Shown here: positions 22,801 to 29,174 of the stretch, in pieces
How the letters are laid out: each line of letters begins with the position of its first letter
Position numbering within the stretch: position 1 is the first letter of the stretch
Source of the DNA: a virus
Virus record (IMG/VR): IMGVR_UViG_3300037258_000141
Coordinates: 1 to 37,108 of that record
Length of the DNA: 37,108 bases
Direction: 5' to 3' (one strand)
Position numbers and translations under genes: made by a program
Notes under the pieces: model-generated
Told to the model about the DNA's origin: nothing
Databases searched by the model: none
The model's input: only the letters and a program-made list of their open reading frames with translations

Positions 22801-23280
22801 ATGGAAAAAATTAGAGTAAGCTCTAGTTATCTAAAGAAAAAACAAAAAGAAGAAACACTTTTTATATATGAGGATAATTTAGATAAATGTCCTCAAGATT
22901 ATATCGATTGCGTAATGTTTATAGCGTTCCATGGAATAGATCAAAATATAGATAGACATGTTCTTATATTAGATGAAAAAGGAACTAATGAATTTCAAAA
23001 ACTACTTGAAAAAGAACTTATAGATATAATTGTCATTAAAAAACCAATAAGTGATAACCCTTCATGGCAAATAAAATTAATCAGAGAGCGAAATCCAGGA
23101 AATAAATCTGATTCAAAATTATTCCTGGGTGGAGAAATGCTAAGAAGATTTTGTGATGCAAAAAATATATTTTACGTATCATATCTTAACGATGAAAAAC
23201 TTTTATCTGCATCAAATTTCATGTATGAAAAGAAAGCCGGAGAAGATTGCCGAATACCTATAGATAGAGAGATAAAATAA
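22801..23280 (+). CDS. Hypothetical protein, mixed alpha/beta
   Basis: 159 aa, starting 4 bp after the previous stop, with GGAG upstream. It shows alternating beta strands and helices (YIDCVMFIAFHGIDQNIDRH; ELIDIIVIKKPISDNPSWQI; LFLGGEMLRRFCDAKNIFYV). The arrangement resembles a small compact alpha/beta domain. I recognise no catalytic motif. It is the last gene before a structured non-coding stretch. Confidence 0.65.
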   Translation: MEKIRVSSSYLKKKQKEETLFIYEDNLDKCPQDYIDCVMFIAFHGIDQNIDRHVLILDEKGTNEFQKLLEKELIDIIVIKKPISDNPSWQIKLIRERNPGNKSDSKLFLGGEMLRRFCDAKNIFYVSYLNDEKLLSASNFMYEKKAGEDCRIPIDREIK

Positions 23281-23466
23281 CTTACGCGAATTGTAAGCAA
23301 TTGGATACAACAAGTTTACGTATCCAATGTATCACAGAGTTATGACACGCATAGTAATGTTATTGAGAGGTAAGGAAAAAGCAGCGAACTGGAAATAGCA
23401 AGCTCCCTGTGTGTCGCCAAATAAAGACAGGCCGGAGAGACGGCCATTTATTAATAAGGAAATAAT
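23281..23466 (+). ncRNA. Structured intergenic region, possible leader RNA or small RNA
   Basis: This 186-bp gap in an otherwise gapless operon holds several stems: CTTAC/GTAAG (23281-23297), an 8-bp TTGGATAC/GTATCCAA (23301-23327, loop 11), a long-range GACACGC with GTGTGTC (23344-23350 and 23409-23415), and GGCCG-GAGAGA-CGGCC (23430-23445). It ends in a ribosome site and a mini-ORF. The spacing of stems suggests a folded RNA, either a cis leader for the 203-aa gene or a processed small RNA. No known RNA family is recognised. Confidence 0.4.
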
Positions 23467-23487
23467 ATGATTATGGAAGAAGAATAA
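23467..23487 (+). CDS. Six-codon mini-ORF (possible leader peptide)
   Basis: AAGGA, 6 nt, then ATG encoding MIMEEE and a stop, 2 bp before the 203-aa gene. The strong ribosome site belongs to this mini-ORF, and the next gene has only the GAAGAAG inside it. Translation coupling to the downstream gene is the likely effect. Confidence 0.3.
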   Translation: MIMEEE

Positions 23488-23489
23488 CT

Positions 23490-24101
23490 ATGACTAAACC
23501 ATCTTTATTGCTACAAGAATGCGGCACACTCAACAGAGTTTTTGCAGCTTTTTTTATGAACCAATGCGCCATAAAAGACGGCATTGACTTTGAAGATTCA
23601 AAACCTAAGATGAAACAAATAGCCTGTCTCAATGAAGATGGGCAGTACTTTACCGAAAAAGATTCGCCTTATGGATTAAAACATTTTTTCCATGGCAGAG
23701 TTGAGATCAGCTCACTTGATTTTGATAAATTTAGGGTAGCCGGAATATATGAATTTTTTGATGATGAACTTAAAGAAAAAATCACAGATTCTGCAAGATA
23801 TTTTTCTCAAGCTGTAAAATCTCATAATCATTGTGATTTTGTGTTTTCAAGTCTTCCTGATGCAAGTCCTTTTTTATATGATTGCATCCTTGATCCTGAT
23901 ACTAACTTTAGATCCAGATTAATTATTGGCCGTGATGTTGCGGAAAATAAATATAAGGGGGTATGGGAATTCAATTGTTTGTTAGTCAGTAAATTTAGAG
24001 AAGTTGAACCACATCCAGTTTACGGAATACATCACAAAGACGTTGACTTCATGACAGATGAAGAACGCGAAAAGTTTAATAAAAAACCTATAAGTGAATA
24101 A
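23490..24101 (+). CDS. Hypothetical protein
   Basis: 203 aa, acidic, with many Phe/Asp (ISSLDFDKFRVAGIYEFFDD; HCDFVFSSLPDASPFLYDCI). The N terminus is helical (LLLQECGTLNRVFAAFFMNQ), and the middle and C-terminal parts are beta-rich. No nuclease, kinase or binding motif could be identified. Preceded by the structured 23281-23466 region and a mini-ORF, it may be post-transcriptionally controlled. Confidence 0.65.
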   Translation: MTKPSLLLQECGTLNRVFAAFFMNQCAIKDGIDFEDSKPKMKQIACLNEDGQYFTEKDSPYGLKHFFHGRVEISSLDFDKFRVAGIYEFFDDELKEKITDSARYFSQAVKSHNHCDFVFSSLPDASPFLYDCILDPDTNFRSRLIIGRDVAENKYKGVWEFNCLLVSKFREVEPHPVYGIHHKDVDFMTDEEREKFNKKPISE

Positions 24102-24114
24102 CAAGGAAAATGAT

Positions 24115-24312
24115 ATGGAAAAAATTATACAGTTAATAGCATCGCCAGACCTTTATGCTGAATACAAAATTGATGCTGGTACATCTAAAGGCGAGGTTCC
24201 ATTCATTGCTTTATCTGAGACAGGAGACATACATTTTATTGATTTTGATGAAGTTGGTATGATTTATGATGTTACAGAAGTAGACAACTTTGTAAGATTA
24301 ATTAGGCGGTAA
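24115..24312 (+). CDS. Small acidic protein, unknown
   Basis: 65 aa from ATG at 24115, with AAGGA 7 nt upstream; the longer in-frame start at 24094 has no ribosome site. It is beta-rich and acidic (DIHFIDFDEVGMIYDVTEVD). No family is recognised. Confidence 0.62.
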   Translation: MEKIIQLIASPDLYAEYKIDAGTSKGEVPFIALSETGDIHFIDFDEVGMIYDVTEVDNFVRLIRR

Positions 24313-24313
24313 T

Positions 24314-24364
24314 ATGATTAACACATGGTTTACCTCAGATACGCATAAGGAAATCGAAGGATGA
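24314..24364 (+). pseudogene. Possible 5' remnant of a metallophosphoesterase gene
   Basis: The 16 codons MINTWFTSDTHKEIEG resemble the N terminus of phage calcineurin-like phosphoesterases, which begin with a strand and the metal-binding D-T-H (typically YFTSDTHFGH). Here the frame stops seven residues later, overlapping the next start as ATGA. The Asp and His of the first metal motif are present but nothing of the enzyme follows. It may be a truncated relic, or a coincidence in a tiny frame. Confidence 0.4.
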
Positions 24365-24723
24365 GCAACGAATGCTTAACATGCGGTTTAAAGGAAATTA
24401 GCAATACCAATGAATATTATTTTGTTAATCCAGGAATGGTCATAGTTCCCTGTTCTTATCTCCTTTGTGAAGATCATAAAAATTTAAGATATTGCTTCGA
24501 TGATATCTATGAAATAAATGGAAATGAAATAAAAAGAAAAGATATTGATCATGGAAAAGTAAAATTAAGAAGCTTTGCTGGACAGGAACTAGCTAAAGAA
24601 ATCCACAATATTACAGCACGAAAGAATATAGAAAAATTCATCAAAACTGGAAAGATTCTTGATGAAAATGGCAAAGAGATCGATATCGGATCATCAGTAA
24701 ATTATGAGTTATCAAAGTCATGA
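24361..24723 (+). CDS. Hypothetical protein with N-terminal CxxC
   Basis: 120 aa. CLTCG (5-9) and a later CSYLLCEDH could together form a zinc site. The rest is helical, with LRSFAGQELAKEIHNITARK. The start follows GAAGGATG. The next start overlaps its stop (ATGA). No family is recognised. Confidence 0.62.
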   Translation: MSNECLTCGLKEISNTNEYYFVNPGMVIVPCSYLLCEDHKNLRYCFDDIYEINGNEIKRKDIDHGKVKLRSFAGQELAKEIHNITARKNIEKFIKTGKILDENGKEIDIGSSVNYELSKS

Positions 24724-24872
24724 ATCTAGGAAAAATAATAAAATATACAATATGGGCAATTATTATATTGATAACTTTTTGTATTATTGGGATTGTCATG
24801 CAATACAGATACGATGATTGCATAAAGGTAGGTCATACTAAACTTTATTGTTTAATGAGTATGGGAAAATAA
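24720..24872 (+). CDS. Single-pass membrane microprotein
   Basis: 50 aa; the start overlaps the upstream stop by 4 bp (ATGA). Residues ~9-27 (YTIWAIIILITFCIIGIVMQ) make one membrane helix, followed by a short polar tail with two cysteines. It is the first of two adjacent membrane proteins. Superinfection exclusion is a common role for such genes but is not shown here. Confidence 0.6.
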   Translation: MNLGKIIKYTIWAIIILITFCIIGIVMQYRYDDCIKVGHTKLYCLMSMGK

Positions 24873-24873
24873 T

Positions 24874-25071
24874 ATGAAAAAAATCATCAAAAGAACTTTA
24901 TTTATTTTTTTTATTATGGCATTCGTCGTTAGTTTTATTCAGAATTTCCTTTGGATTTTTGTGACTAGTGGATTTCCAATGCATTTTTCATCCATTATTT
25001 TTATGGGATTTTTTGCTGTTTACATAGGCGCATTTTATTTTTTAAAAGCTTGGATGTGGGATGATAAATAA
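24874..25071 (+). CDS. Two-helix membrane protein
   Basis: 65 aa. A basic N terminus (MKKIIKRT) precedes helix LFIFFIMAFVVSFIQNFLWI and then helix IIFMGFFAVYIGAFYFLKAW, with DDK at the end. Both termini are predicted cytoplasmic. It lies 1 bp after the preceding membrane microprotein. It may be a membrane-acting exclusion or antiholin-like factor, but nothing identifies it. Confidence 0.62.
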   Translation: MKKIIKRTLFIFFIMAFVVSFIQNFLWIFVTSGFPMHFSSIIFMGFFAVYIGAFYFLKAWMWDDK

Positions 25072-25295
25072 TGCTTAACTTCAACCAATGGTTTAGATGC
25101 ATGTTTACTTATAAACATGATTATTTTTTAATTAAAATACTTAGCGACACCACTAGAAAAATAGGATGTCATTATTGTAAAAGAGTTTTTGCAATGAATG
25201 ATGATGCGCGTTGCGTATTACCTTGGGATTCAGATTTTGAGATGTTTTATATAAAAATAGATGAACTAAATAAAAGTCTAGGAATAGTTGAATGA
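25071..25295 (+). CDS. Small zinc-finger-like phage protein
   Basis: 74 aa, overlapping the previous stop (TAATG). The segment TRKIGCHYCKRVFAMNDDAR, followed by CVLPWDSDFE, has a CxxC knuckle and an F-A-M-N-(D/H)...LPWD pattern found in small prophage proteins of unknown function. The preceding HDYFLIKIL strand fits the same pattern. Confidence 0.65.
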   Translation: MLNFNQWFRCMFTYKHDYFLIKILSDTTRKIGCHYCKRVFAMNDDARCVLPWDSDFEMFYIKIDELNKSLGIVE

Positions 25296-25723
25296 ATTTA
25301 GCAGATATAGTCTGTTCATTAGAATTAGCTGAAAAATTAAAAGAGCTTGGGGTTAAACAATCATCGCTTTTTCATTGGGTAGAAATGAATCATGAAACTG
25401 GTCTTTATAGAACTGTTTGGGAAGCTAAAGAACTAAACAATACTATTGCAAGTGCTTTTACAGTAGGTGAATTAGGCGATCTACTTCCTTATGTAATAGG
25501 AGGAGAAGAGGATGGATGCCCATATTTCATAAGATTTTCTAAAACTAGAATGGGAGAATATTCATGTATGTTTTGGCTGCATGGCGGAAGGAATTCACCA
25601 ACAGAATCTTGTAATGAAGATTGCGGCCATGCGATACAACTTTTTTATGAAGAAAAAGAAGCTGATGCAAGAGCAAAAATGCTTATTTATTTGTTAGAAA
25701 ATGGATTAATAAAAAATGAATAA
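25292..25723 (+). CDS. Conserved-looking phage hypothetical protein
   Basis: 143 aa, coupled to the previous gene (ATGA). The layout SLELAEKLKELGVKQSSLFH, a beta-rich centre (TVGELGDLLPYVIGGEEDGC) and a C-terminal DARAKMLIYLLENGLI is seen in many early-region phage proteins of unknown function. No active-site motif is apparent. Confidence 0.68.
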   Translation: MNLADIVCSLELAEKLKELGVKQSSLFHWVEMNHETGLYRTVWEAKELNNTIASAFTVGELGDLLPYVIGGEEDGCPYFIRFSKTRMGEYSCMFWLHGGRNSPTESCNEDCGHAIQLFYEEKEADARAKMLIYLLENGLIKNE

Positions 25724-25949
25724 AACGTTTACTTGTTATAAATGTAATCAGACTTTTCCTAAACGAGACGATGAGGAATGGTCTGATGCTAAAGCATTAG
25801 AAGAAATGATTACTCTTTACCCAGAGACAAAAGATCATGTTGATATAGGCGTTCTTTGTGATGATTGCAATGAAGAATTTAAAGCTTGGTTTTGTCGTCT
25901 TACCGATGAAGAAAAACAAAAAATGAGAGATGAATATGACAACACCTGA
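25716..25949 (+). CDS. Small zinc-knuckle protein
   Basis: 77 aa. CYKCNQTFPKR at 7-17 and CDDCNEEFKAW (49-59) supply two CxxC pairs for one zinc, with an acidic helical segment between and after (RLTDEEKQKMRDEYDN). It overlaps the previous gene by 8 bp. Probably nucleic-acid or protein binding. Confidence 0.65.
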   Translation: MNKTFTCYKCNQTFPKRDDEEWSDAKALEEMITLYPETKDHVDIGVLCDDCNEEFKAWFCRLTDEEKQKMRDEYDNT

Positions 25950-26019
25950 AGCAATAATGATGTCTGTGTTTTTTGTATGCGGAGCAGCAATATTAATAGC
26001 TTTAATTCTTAAGGATTAA
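25936..26019 (+). CDS. Single-helix membrane microprotein
   Basis: 27 aa: MTTPEAIMMSVFFVCGAAIL, then IALILKD. One clean membrane helix with a short polar N terminus, overlapping the upstream gene by 14 bp. Its clean overlap and frame support it, but no function can be stated. Confidence 0.5.
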   Translation: MTTPEAIMMSVFFVCGAAILIALILKD

Positions 26020-26020
26020 C

Positions 26021-26332
26021 ATGACCGGAAAAAAATACACAAAAGTTAAAGATAATGTTTTCACCACAAAAGAAAACTTTGTCAAAAAGGCTAAAGATTT
26101 TTATGTTGCTGTTGCCGTTGACAAGGATGGCAGTGAAGGCGTTATTGCTATGGTTGATTTTAATAGATTCCCTCCCATGGAAAAACCATTAATGGGCGCT
26201 TCTGAAGAAGACAGGGACGCAATCATGAAAGCAGCTAAAGATGCTAGTGAAAATGCCGTTATGAAAATCAGGGTATTAAAATACACACAAGTCGAAGTAT
26301 ACGCAGAGTTTATTCCAAAGAAATTAAATTAA
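26021..26332 (+). CDS. Hypothetical protein
   Basis: 103 aa with AAGGA 5-6 nt upstream of the ATG. It is beta-rich at both ends (KDFYVAVAVDKDGSEGVIAM; VMKIRVLKYTQVEVYAEFIP), with a central helix (SEEDRDAIMKAAKDASENAV). A small beta-alpha-beta domain is suggested. No known family. Confidence 0.62.
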   Translation: MTGKKYTKVKDNVFTTKENFVKKAKDFYVAVAVDKDGSEGVIAMVDFNRFPPMEKPLMGASEEDRDAIMKAAKDASENAVMKIRVLKYTQVEVYAEFIPKKLN

Positions 26333-26345
26333 TAGAGATTATTAT

Positions 26346-26705
26346 ATGCACAAATATGCTTTACGTTATGGATATACCTTAGAAGAAAAAGAAGATGGTT
26401 ATTCAAAAGAAGAAGCTATCGATGATAAAGGCTTAACAGACTGTCTTTTAGGTATATCAATTTTACTTCCAGAAGATGGAAGTTATTCACAACAGATTTG
26501 TATCAGCGCTCATGGTAAAGAGAAAAGAGAACTCACTCAAAAAGAAATATTTAAAGCTTGGTTAATGCTCGGAATATCTTTACATGACACTGGAGCATTA
26601 GGTGGATGGCAGCGAGAATTTGTGCAGATGCATACTCATCTTGTTAGATCTATGTTTAATCACTCAGATAATTGTGCATCACTAAAAGGCAATAAAGATG
26701 GATAG
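26346..26705 (+). CDS. Conserved-looking phage hypothetical protein
   Basis: 119 aa. The segment ICISAHGKEKRELTQKEIFK, then AWLMLGISLHDTGALGGWQR resembles a widespread early-gene family of unknown function in phages (ELT..E.FK.W..L...L). The C terminus is polar. The next gene starts inside its stop region. Confidence 0.65.
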   Translation: MHKYALRYGYTLEEKEDGYSKEEAIDDKGLTDCLLGISILLPEDGSYSQQICISAHGKEKRELTQKEIFKAWLMLGISLHDTGALGGWQREFVQMHTHLVRSMFNHSDNCASLKGNKDG

Positions 26706-26868
26706 TAACGAAGTACGAATAAGTAAATTAAAAGAGGATGTATTTGTACTTGCGACAGCGCTTAGAAAAGTCATTGCTCATATGTGCCCGTTTGACGATG
26801 AAGCACAAGAAGAATTAATTAACATCCAACATATAGTAAACAATATAGCGAAGCGCAATAATGAATAA
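26698..26868 (+). CDS. Small helical protein
   Basis: 56 aa, overlapping the previous gene by 8 bp. It is two helices (RISKLKEDVFVLATALRKVI and DEAQEELINIQHIVNNIAKR) with a Cys-Pro between. No family recognised. Confidence 0.58.
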   Translation: MDSNEVRISKLKEDVFVLATALRKVIAHMCPFDDEAQEELINIQHIVNNIAKRNNE

Positions 26869-27013
26869 ATGCGACCATATGGTTGGTTTAAGATTGCCTA
26901 GAGCAGGCTATGATCCAACTTTAATAATTTACCATTCTTATCATTACATATTCGATGATCCTGCTCATGAAGAAAAATTTAATTTCTGCCCGGAATGTGG
27001 AGTGAAGTTATGA
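26861..27013 (+). CDS. Small zinc-ribbon protein
   Basis: 50 aa. An N-terminal C-D-H and a C-terminal FNFCPECGVKL give Cys/His ligands for one zinc, with the YHYIFDDPAHEEKF strand between. This is a common format for tiny phage zinc ribbons of unknown role. It overlaps both neighbours by a few bases. Confidence 0.62.
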   Translation: MNKCDHMVGLRLPRAGYDPTLIIYHSYHYIFDDPAHEEKFNFCPECGVKL

Positions 27014-27207
27014 AAGAAATTATAATTAGAGAAGATACTTCAGATTTTAAAGAAGGATTTAATTTTGCTGTTAAGGCTATTCACGACATGATTCAAGGGC
27101 GTGAAGACTATACGCTCGAAAAGTTAAATGAAACATTAACAACCATTATAACCTTAATAGATAACGGGGTTTGGTGGCCTGGTATTAAAAAGGTGATTAT
27201 TCAATGA
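27010..27207 (+). CDS. Small protein, unknown
   Basis: 65 aa from ATG at 27010, overlapping the upstream stop (ATGA). An earlier in-frame codon at 26995 lies inside the zinc-ribbon gene. DFKEGFNFAVKAIHDMIQGR and EKLNETLTTIITLIDNGVWW form two helices. No family recognised. Confidence 0.6.
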   Translation: MKEIIIREDTSDFKEGFNFAVKAIHDMIQGREDYTLEKLNETLTTIITLIDNGVWWPGIKKVIIQ

Positions 27208-27434
27208 ATGAAAAAGATTTGAGAATAGAGAGATTATCGCTTTGCTTAGGAACAGTTATTGGTCAAATATCTGAATTGCTTAATTATATGAAGCAAAAGG
27301 ATTCCAGTATTGTTAATGCTTATCGATCATTAAGAGATATTCATAATGCTGCAGGATTACAAATTCATGAGCTTTATTACAAAGATAATATTCCTAATGA
27401 AAAATTAAATAGTAGGGAATCAGAGGATAAGTAA
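27204..27434 (+). CDS. Small helical protein, unknown
   Basis: 76 aa, coupled to both neighbours by ATGA/TAATG overlaps. There are helices at residues ~5-30 (RIERLSLCLGTVIGQISELL) and ~38-60 (IVNAYRSLRDIHNAAGLQIH). No motif. Confidence 0.6.
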   Translation: MNEKDLRIERLSLCLGTVIGQISELLNYMKQKDSSIVNAYRSLRDIHNAAGLQIHELYYKDNIPNEKLNSRESEDK

Positions 27435-27658
27435 TGACAGAAAAAGAAGAATTGCAGGCTATATTGTCGGCTATGTTATTAGAAGTATATCCAGACAAAT
27501 CAAGACAGATCATAAAAATATTAAGAATAATTGCAAAAGAAGTCGTGGATTATATTAAAAATATAAATACGGAACCTTCTACTGAAGAAGAAATTATGAC
27601 GGCTGTTGCTAAGTCATTAATATTTATTGCAGTCAAAGGAAAGGTAGACTATCCATGA
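27434..27658 (+). CDS. Small helical protein, unknown
   Basis: 74 aa. GAGGATAAG precedes the ATG, which overlaps the previous stop (TAATG). An all-helical profile (LQAILSAMLLEVYPDKSRQI; EEIMTAVAKSLIFIAVKGKV). No family. Confidence 0.6.
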   Translation: MTEKEELQAILSAMLLEVYPDKSRQIIKILRIIAKEVVDYIKNINTEPSTEEEIMTAVAKSLIFIAVKGKVDYP

Positions 27659-28059
27659 TACAACAAATTCCAACAATAAAATGTCCTAATTGTAAAAAGG
27701 TAAGTTATAACGATAATGATATCTATCATAAATTCTGTGTTTATTGCGGCTTTCATGACATGTTGGAACTGAATGAAAGAAGAGTGAAAATTATTCAAAA
27801 ATTAATACCCATGTTTTATAAAGGAACCGAAATGAAAAAAAAATGGGATCTGCAATACCATGATGAACCTATGTTTAATATTACTGATGGAAAAGTAACT
27901 AAATATGTAAACGGGTATTATACAATATCTTTTGAAGGTGCCATGTACGGTTCTTTTAGCAAAGAAGCTTTTGATGAAATGAAAACAGGTGAGATACTTA
28001 AATTCGTCGAACAAATGCTAAATGATGCGTATGATTTGGCTTTGAAGCTTCATGACTAA
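27655..28059 (+). CDS. Zinc-ribbon-containing hypothetical protein
   Basis: 134 aa. A CPNC...FCVYCG pair at residues 10-34 forms an N-terminal zinc ribbon. The rest is a beta-rich unit (KVTKYVNGYYTISFEGAMYG) and a terminal helix (LKFVEQMLNDAYDLALKLHD). AAGGTAG and an ATGA overlap support the start. Function unknown. Confidence 0.65.
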   Translation: MIQQIPTIKCPNCKKVSYNDNDIYHKFCVYCGFHDMLELNERRVKIIQKLIPMFYKGTEMKKKWDLQYHDEPMFNITDGKVTKYVNGYYTISFEGAMYGSFSKEAFDEMKTGEILKFVEQMLNDAYDLALKLHD

Positions 28060-28081
28060 TTGATTCAAGAAGGAAAGCAAC

Positions 28082-28273
28082 ATGCAGGATGTCAAACCAC
28101 AAGATCTACCCTTAAGAGCGCTCAAGATTATACGTAAAGGCTATAAAAACAACCGTAGTGACCCGCAAGCGAGAGAGAGGCTACAACAGATCAATCATCT
28201 AATCGACGCCAAGGCGCGAAGATATAGCGTACCTAAGAAAGTTAACCTAACATCGAAATCTAAGGAAAAATAA
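28082..28273 (+). CDS. Small basic protein, unknown
   Basis: 63 aa with GAAGGAAAG upstream. It is highly basic: LRALKIIRKGYKNNRSDPQA, then LIDAKARRYSVPKKVNL. One base separates its stop region from the Acb2-like gene, so the two are probably expressed together. Nucleic-acid binding is plausible from charge. Confidence 0.62.
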   Translation: MQDVKPQDLPLRALKIIRKGYKNNRSDPQARERLQQINHLIDAKARRYSVPKKVNLTSKSKEK

Positions 28274-28492
28274 ATGGAACACAGTGAATTTTCAGTACAT
28301 ATGTTAAATAAAGCAGGTATAGAAAAAGCTAACAAGATTAAAGATGTATTTAATGAATTTCTAACCAACCTAGCTGACCTATGCGCGCCAGGCAGAGAGT
28401 TTAGTATAGTTAAAACCAAACTTGAAGAAGCCTGTTTTTTCGCTAAGAAATCTATGGCTAATCAAGAAGTGAATCAAGTGAATGAAAAGTAA
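28274..28492 (+). CDS. Candidate Acb2-type anti-CBASS protein (cyclic nucleotide sponge)
   Basis: 72 aa with AAGGA upstream. Two long helices are joined by a short loop: KAGIEKANKIKDVFNEFLTN and GREFSIVKTKLEEACFFAKK. The second half, R-E-F-S-(I/L)-x-K-T-K-L-E-E-A...A-K-x-(I/M), matches the remembered pattern of the Acb2/Tad1 hairpin family (REYSLA.TKLEEA.MWA.K.I). The first half has the expected I..aN.IK..f.efl helix. Acb2 hexamers sequester the cyclic oligonucleotides made by CBASS or related defences. The key binding residues cannot be confirmed by eye, so this is a lead, not an identification. Confidence 0.52.
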   Translation: MEHSEFSVHMLNKAGIEKANKIKDVFNEFLTNLADLCAPGREFSIVKTKLEEACFFAKKSMANQEVNQVNEK

Positions 28493-28590
28493 ATAGTAAA
28501 GTTTATGGCCGACGATACTCGGAATAAGGGCAGTCTCGATAGCCAAACTTCGGCGGGGAAAATAGGCCACCCATTTTAAGGAGAAAGGGA

Positions 28591-28761
28591 ATGAAACTTA
28601 AAATATTTGTAAGCTTACTTATTTTGACAACTGCTCTCTATGTTGAATATCTATTTTTTAAATCTGTTTACCAACAAGAAATAGACAACATACAGGCAGC
28701 CCAATATACCTGTGAAATTTTCGTAATAAAAAACTTTAATGAAGAGCTTGAAGATGACTGA
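28591..28761 (+). CDS. Small membrane-anchored protein
   Basis: 56 aa. A strong AAGGAGAAAGGGA precedes the ATG. The N-terminal helix KLKIFVSLLILTTALYVEYL is a signal anchor without a good cleavage site, and the remaining ~30 residues would face the periplasm. It is preceded by a 98-bp gap (28493-28590) in which I see no gene. Function unknown. Confidence 0.6.
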   Translation: MKLKIFVSLLILTTALYVEYLFFKSVYQQEIDNIQAAQYTCEIFVIKNFNEELEDD

Positions 28762-28915
28762 CACAGAAGCCATGTTAGAAGATTGTAATAAACGTTACCA
28801 AAAACTAAGTGATTGGGAGCGTAGCTTTATAGACAAGCTATTTGAAATTCCTACATCAAACATCATCGAAAAACAATACGAAACCCTTGAGAAAATATGG
28901 GATAGAATCACGTAA
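28754..28915 (+). CDS. Small protein, unknown
   Basis: 53 aa, overlapping the membrane protein gene by 8 bp. It is mostly helical and charged (MLEDCNKRYQKLSDWERSFI; IIEKQYETLEKIWDRI). The same general pattern occurs in small phage early proteins. No function known. Confidence 0.58.
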   Translation: MTDTEAMLEDCNKRYQKLSDWERSFIDKLFEIPTSNIIEKQYETLEKIWDRIT

Positions 28916-28966
28916 TTAAGTAGATTAGAATGGTATTTACATCAACTGTTAACAAGGATGAATACC

Positions 28967-29173
28967 GTGAGAGAGCAAGGCACAGTTAAATGGTTCGATA
29001 ATACTAGAGGGTTTGGATTTATTGAACGTGAGAATAAAACAGACATATTTGTTCATTTCAGAGCTGTTAAAGGAAATGGGTTTAAATCTCTATCTGAAGG
29101 TCAAAAAGTCTCATTTGAGACAGCAGAAGGGCGCAAAGGCTTACAAGCTGAAAATGTGGAATTGATTGATTAA
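28967..29173 (+). CDS. Cold-shock domain protein (CspA family)
   Basis: 68 aa if started at the GTG at 28967, which has AAGGA 8 nt upstream. The in-frame ATG at 28958 overlaps that ribosome site, so GTG is preferred, giving the usual M-x-x-x-GTVKWF start. RNP1 is RGFGFIE (14-20) and RNP2 DIFVHF (26-31). It binds single-stranded RNA/DNA as a small beta-barrel chaperone. Cold-shock genes on phages and plasmids usually act as RNA chaperones for their own mRNAs or as host-expression modulators. Last but one in the early operon. Confidence 0.9.
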   Translation: MREQGTVKWFDNTRGFGFIERENKTDIFVHFRAVKGNGFKSLSEGQKVSFETAEGRKGLQAENVELID

Positions 29174-29174
29174 A

